Part shown: one piece after another, positions 59,917 through 64,000 of the stretch
How the letters are laid out: each line of letters begins with the position of its first letter
Position numbering within the stretch: position 1 is the stretch's first letter
Origin: Sphagnum compactum
Lineage: Eukaryota > Bryophyta > Sphagnopsida > Sphagnales
Assembly (NCBI GenBank): GCA_965153455.1
Contig: OZ234500.1
Span: 8,804,001-8,868,000, forward strand
DNA length: 64,000 bases
Reading direction: 5' to 3'
Translations under genes and position numbers: made by a program
Notes under the pieces: model-generated
The model's database searches: none
The model's input: only the letters and a program-made list of their open reading frames with translations
Told to the model about the DNA's origin: nothing

Positions 59917-61978
59917 TCATAATTTACTTTTCATTGCTGTGCTTGGAGGTCGAGGCTCCCTGGATCTTTTCTCAACAATTCGACCAAATTCACGTACTTG
60001 TTCCTTTGATATCCACCGTGGCTTCGATAACCAGTGACCACCATCCACAACCAGTGTTGCACCATTTATGTACTTCCCTGCACACTCAGCATTATCCAGT
60101 GTCACCATCTGATAACAAGCACATTACCTCATTTTCTCAAGATTGTTCTGAGCCAGGAGTCTGGGGATCATGTCAAAAGCAACTTGGCATATAACTATAA
60201 GCACACCAAGCTCTTAAGAGAGACATGGTATGTTATGAGATCACACCTCAGATTAATGAATTGATGTCAGTGCAACTAGTTCAGCATGGAAAACAACTTG
60301 AGATGGATTACAATGCCCACATTGCACAAAGCCAGGAGGTTTACCCTAACATCCAGTCTCATCTGCAACAATTTGTGCAGCTTTCTAAAGTCAGAATTCT
60401 TTTGAAACTGCTTATATCACATGTGGTCACACTTGGTCTCAACATGTGCCCATCAAACATGGTCAGGGCACAGTTTGTGAGTATGGTCCTTGAGTTAACC
60501 TTTATTCTAGAAGACCACAACCATTCCTGTTTTGAAAGACAATATTTTCAACCAGTAAGTGATTTGACATTACATGTGGACAACAATAGAGAGCAACAAA
60601 TAGAGGGGCGTAGCCAAACCTGCATCAGACGTGAGATATACAGCAGCCATTGCTATATCCCATTTTTCACCAATCTTAACTAAAGGGGTAACATCCTTCT
60701 CTGAAAGTCCAGATTCTTCAGGGAGAAGCTTGCTCCTGCCTGGAGTGTCTGCAATCGGACCAGGGGCTATTCCATTTGTTCGAATTCCATAGTCTGTGCC
60801 CCACTCCAGTGCTAAACATCTTGTGATGCTGTCAACAGCTGCCTGTAATCAAAGAGAGTTCACAGATTTCATTTCTATTGGAGTTGGGTCATTCATGAGA
60901 AAACAAAGAATCCTGAATTTTTGAGATTAATTGCACCACAAAATTAGCCCCAGGCAAACCACCTTCTGGGATTCAATTACATTGTGCGGGAGTCTTCATA
61001 GGCAACCCATCACAGGTGGGACAGAACCATCTGATTAATCAAGCTCCCCACACAGAGAGAAAGACCGAGAGAGACACCTTAGCAGCAGTAACATGGATTT
61101 GATACCATTCAGCTGAGTACTGGAATGTAGTGCTTATGTTCAATATAACCCCACCCTCCAATGGAGACTTTCCTTGTCCACCCTTCTTCAAATACTGCAG
61201 CGCAGCATGGGACATTGTGAAGGTGCCAAGTGCATCAATATCCATAACTGCAGAGTCATATACAACTTCTTAATGATGTGTACACAGTTTTGTGTCCAAA
61301 CTCACATCTAGTAGATGAGTTGCAGACAGATTTATGCAGTGTGCAACGACAGTGCTTCTGGAAAAAGAAAGATACAATCAGAATCGTAGTAAGGGATCAG
61401 ATTAGATAATCTGGCCGTGACTCCGAAAAATGAGGAGACAGCCTATGAATCATGAACGCTTGCCTGTTTTGAAGCCATTCGGAGAGAGATCCTCGGCTGC
61501 AACTAGGAAGTTGCCTGCTGCTCCGTTGACAAGTATGTCCAGTTTTCCAAACTGCTCTACAACTGTGTTTACAACTCGGCTTGCATCATCCTTCTTCCGT
61601 ACATCCCCTTCCAATCCTATAGCCTGGGCAATCCACATGACCAGGGTGGTCGATGCCGTGCTCGCGCTTAACTCTAGGTTTTAGTCGGTCTTTACTGTCT
61701 TCAAACAAAACAATCAACACTACAAGCAATCTCGCGTCACCGAGCTCTTTCAAGAAACTGGTCTCTCTAAAGATGAAGAAAAGTACCTCGACACCGTGAG
61801 ATTCCAGATATGAGACAGCTGCGTCCAGAACCTGTTGTCTCCGGCCCATAATTGCCACTTTGGCGCCATGTTTTCCAAACTGCGTAGCAATCTCCAAACC
61901 GATTCCTGACCCTCCACCTGTGATCAACGCCACTCTTCCTTCCAGCACCGTGTTGCTGAACACCGAGTTGGGCTCCAT
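59917..61978 (-). CDS. SDRB: Peroxisomal 2,4-dienoyl-CoA reductase, SDR family (5 exons)
   Basis: Exons 61978-61787, 61623-61464, 61247-61078, 60842-60620, 60077-59917; 906 nt, 301 aa. It is a short-chain dehydrogenase with the NADPH loop TGGGSGIG, the GDVRK segment and the NGAAGNFLVAAEDLSPNGF stretch. WYQIHVTAAKAAVDS holds the active-site Lys, and IAPGPIADTPG follows. It matches the plant SDRB type of DECR2, which reduces 2,4-dienoyl-CoA during beta-oxidation of unsaturated fatty acids. The last three residues are SKL, a canonical PTS1 peroxisome signal. Intron 2 starts with GC (ACAG|GCAAGC at 61464/61463) and the following exon restores the frame, so it is a GC-AG intron. ATG 61978 is the first in frame. 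Length agrees with the family (about 300). Confidence 0.94.
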
Positions 61979-64000
61979 GTGCCTTGTCGTCCTCCCCGCA
62001 ATCCAGGCGATCAGGATCTTCAAGTTCGCCGGAAGATTGTATTCTTCAAAAAATTAAGGACAAACAGAAAATTCCTTGCTCTGAGTTTCCACAAACTTAA
62101 CCTTGAAATAGCATTCATGGAACCCTATTACATTCAAGGCTTTCTGCTTTCTCTATTGCTACTGATACGCAATAGCCAGCCCTTTTTTCCATGGCTAGAT
62201 CTTCCCACGGATGATCGCTATATTTTCTACATCTTTGTATGTATGATCTCCACTTTGGCTACAAAAAAAAATTCCTAAAACTAACGCTGGCAATTGCAAC
62301 ACTGCGACACCGTCGTCTTCGGCTGTACTTCAAGATCCTCTTTGTGTCCATGATTTTCCACCATTAACCTAAAGTCGCTTTTGATCCCTTGCGACGAGTC
62401 GGGTACACTCATCTCTTTTTCGTCCATGATTTCACAACCTTGAAGTTGGCATTCTTTTGAAACTGCTTCTTTTCATCCTTTACATGAATTCGGGTACACT
62501 TACCTACGAGTTGGCACTTCGCCTTGATTACTCCATTGAGTGGGCCATGATCTCCCACTATTAGGCCTACCAAAAATCGCCTTGCATCCTTAGCGATCAA
62601 TTCCGGAACACCCCACCCATATACTGGCACTTCCCTTCACCCCTCCTCTGGTCACTCCATTGAGATGCAAGTCCCACGGTACCCTAGGCTGGTTCGGCAG
62701 CAATCTGCCTTTTAATTAATTATCTTTTGTCATTTAGGTTTGGCAGTACGAATAATATTATTGTGTGCTTAGGCATATTACTTTCCTGATTTTGATTGTT
62801 TAGGCAATGATGATAAAGTTGGTACAATGCCCATGTATTGATCCAACAGCATGATGCAATTCTTGTTCTTGTATTTCTTTTTGGACAGTTCTTGTTTGGT
62901 GCTTTTTATGTTTAGCTATTCACTTTGGACAATTGTTATTATGGTGTTTTTTTTGGTTATTTTTTTTAGTGTTTGTTTCTTCCCAATGTTTGATTTTATT
63001 TTCTACTATCCTTACAAGCTAAGAATATTGTTGTAGTTGCAACTGTCTTTACAGGGAAGAAATAGCATTGTCTTTCAAAGTAGATAGCTCAAATTGTAGT
63101 ATCCTAACGAGAGATGGGCTCCCAAAAGAAACATCAACCTATCCTTACTTCACTTTTCTCTACAATTTCAAGCCAACAGCATGTAGAATCAATGTGTCGA
63201 AAGGTGGAAGTTTTCAATTAGAAAAGCAAGGAAGTTCAAAGTCCCCAAGTAAATGTTGAAAAGAGACCTGTAGGAAGACCATGAAAGTTTGTTTCCATGT
63301 TATTAATAGATGCAGAAATAAAATAAAAAGATGTTGGGTGGGAGCATAAGCGAGGGCTGTGAGGTTCTTACACAAATTGGTTTAAGCCAGAACTATGGCC
63401 ACCAATTGTTGCAGCAGTAAAAAAGATACAGTAACAACTGTGATGTTATCCATCATTTAAGAACAACCTTAAAGTATCCCAAGCCTATACATGAAGTGAG
63501 CAAGAAGCAATTTGTGGGACTGGTTTACAGATATGGGACTTTTGAAAGGAAAAATACATGCATGCAACAGGTTGTGGCACAGCTGTGAAAATTCACAAGT
63601 ACATGGTGTTTGCAAACTAAAATGTCCATCAAATTTTGTACATATGTAGTTTTTTCTGGACCCACTCAAATTCAAATGCATCTAGGTGAAAAATTTAACT
63701 TCATATTTACTTTAAAGGGATCCAAGTTCTAAACATTGGATAAGTATAGTTAGTGAAGGGAAAATAAATAAAATGAGATTTATTAAATATAAAAAATGGG
63801 GGACTTTTTCATCCATAAAACTATGAGTGAAATTGCCCATGAAAAACATGTAAAATGGACTCACTAAACTAAAAATTCTCAATGAAAAACATGTATCTTT
63901 CTACCCAAAATTCAAGTACATGTTAATTAACCAAAAATAAAAGTTCCCATGCCATTTGAGAACATAAAATGTATTTTAATGGACTTTTGAAAGCATCAAA
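61979..64000. other. Upstream spacer of dienoyl-CoA reductase, no gene seen
   Basis: The promoter of the reductase should lie just right of 61978. A 73-codon minus frame at 62409-62630 and T-rich frames at 62851-63259 have no recognisable domain. AT content rises toward the right end. No RNA gene or mobile element recognised. Confidence 0.45.

Noticed and set aside
1-64000. CRISPR arrays, bacterial operons, prophage or toxin genes
   Set aside because: None seen. Spliced plant genes span the window, and the repeats present are tandem or transposon-type without spacers.

Overview
The window is nuclear DNA of a land plant, and one gene points to a moss. The LEAFY homolog at 1218-2696 (minus) carries Asp and Cys where the LEAFY proteins of vascular plants carry His312 and Arg345 (Arabidopsis numbering). 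That is the DNA-contact combination known from mosses. Split genes with short GT-AG introns, telo-box motifs (AAACCCTAA), an AT-rich repeat block and a nuclear, plastid-type MurA all fit a bryophyte. The species cannot be named from the sequence alone.

Layout. 1-2.7 kb: LEAFY (minus). 2.7-5.9 kb: no certain gene, one hydrophobic open stretch. 5.9-11.1 kb: PRMT7 arginine methyltransferase (minus, 16 exons). It is head-to-head with a single-exon MOS11/CIP29-like SAP protein (12.7-13.4 kb, plus). 16.95-18.3 kb: a BYPASS1/ROH1-like protein (minus). 20.8-22.3 kb: a UPF0496/DUF677 protein (minus). 24.4-28.2 kb: MurA, the first committed enzyme of peptidoglycan synthesis, with a long N-terminal extension (minus, 6 exons). 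It is head-to-head with a TTC27/EMW1-like TPR protein (30.7-38.5 kb, plus, 21 exons). 38.5-54 kb: an AT-rich block with a 59-bp minisatellite, a tRNA-derived SINE, CACTA-like ends and a broken SWIM zinc-finger frame, with no intact gene seen. 54.3-58.8 kb: mitochondrial IF-2 (plus, 7 exons), tail-to-tail with a peroxisomal 2,4-dienoyl-CoA reductase ending in SKL (59.9-62.0 kb, minus, 5 exons, one GC-AG intron). 62-64 kb: nothing recognised.

The exon models were built by hand by matching reading frames to the known protein families and requiring phase-compatible splice sites. Every multi-exon model given closes in frame. The genes are ordinary nuclear housekeeping or developmental genes and do not form an operon or pathway. 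Three serve organelles: MurA the plastid, IF-2 the mitochondrion, the reductase the peroxisome. I found no gene cluster that looks like a new system. The points most worth following are the moss-type LEAFY, the plastid MurA with its extension, and several small mobile elements and perfect hairpins in the spacers.
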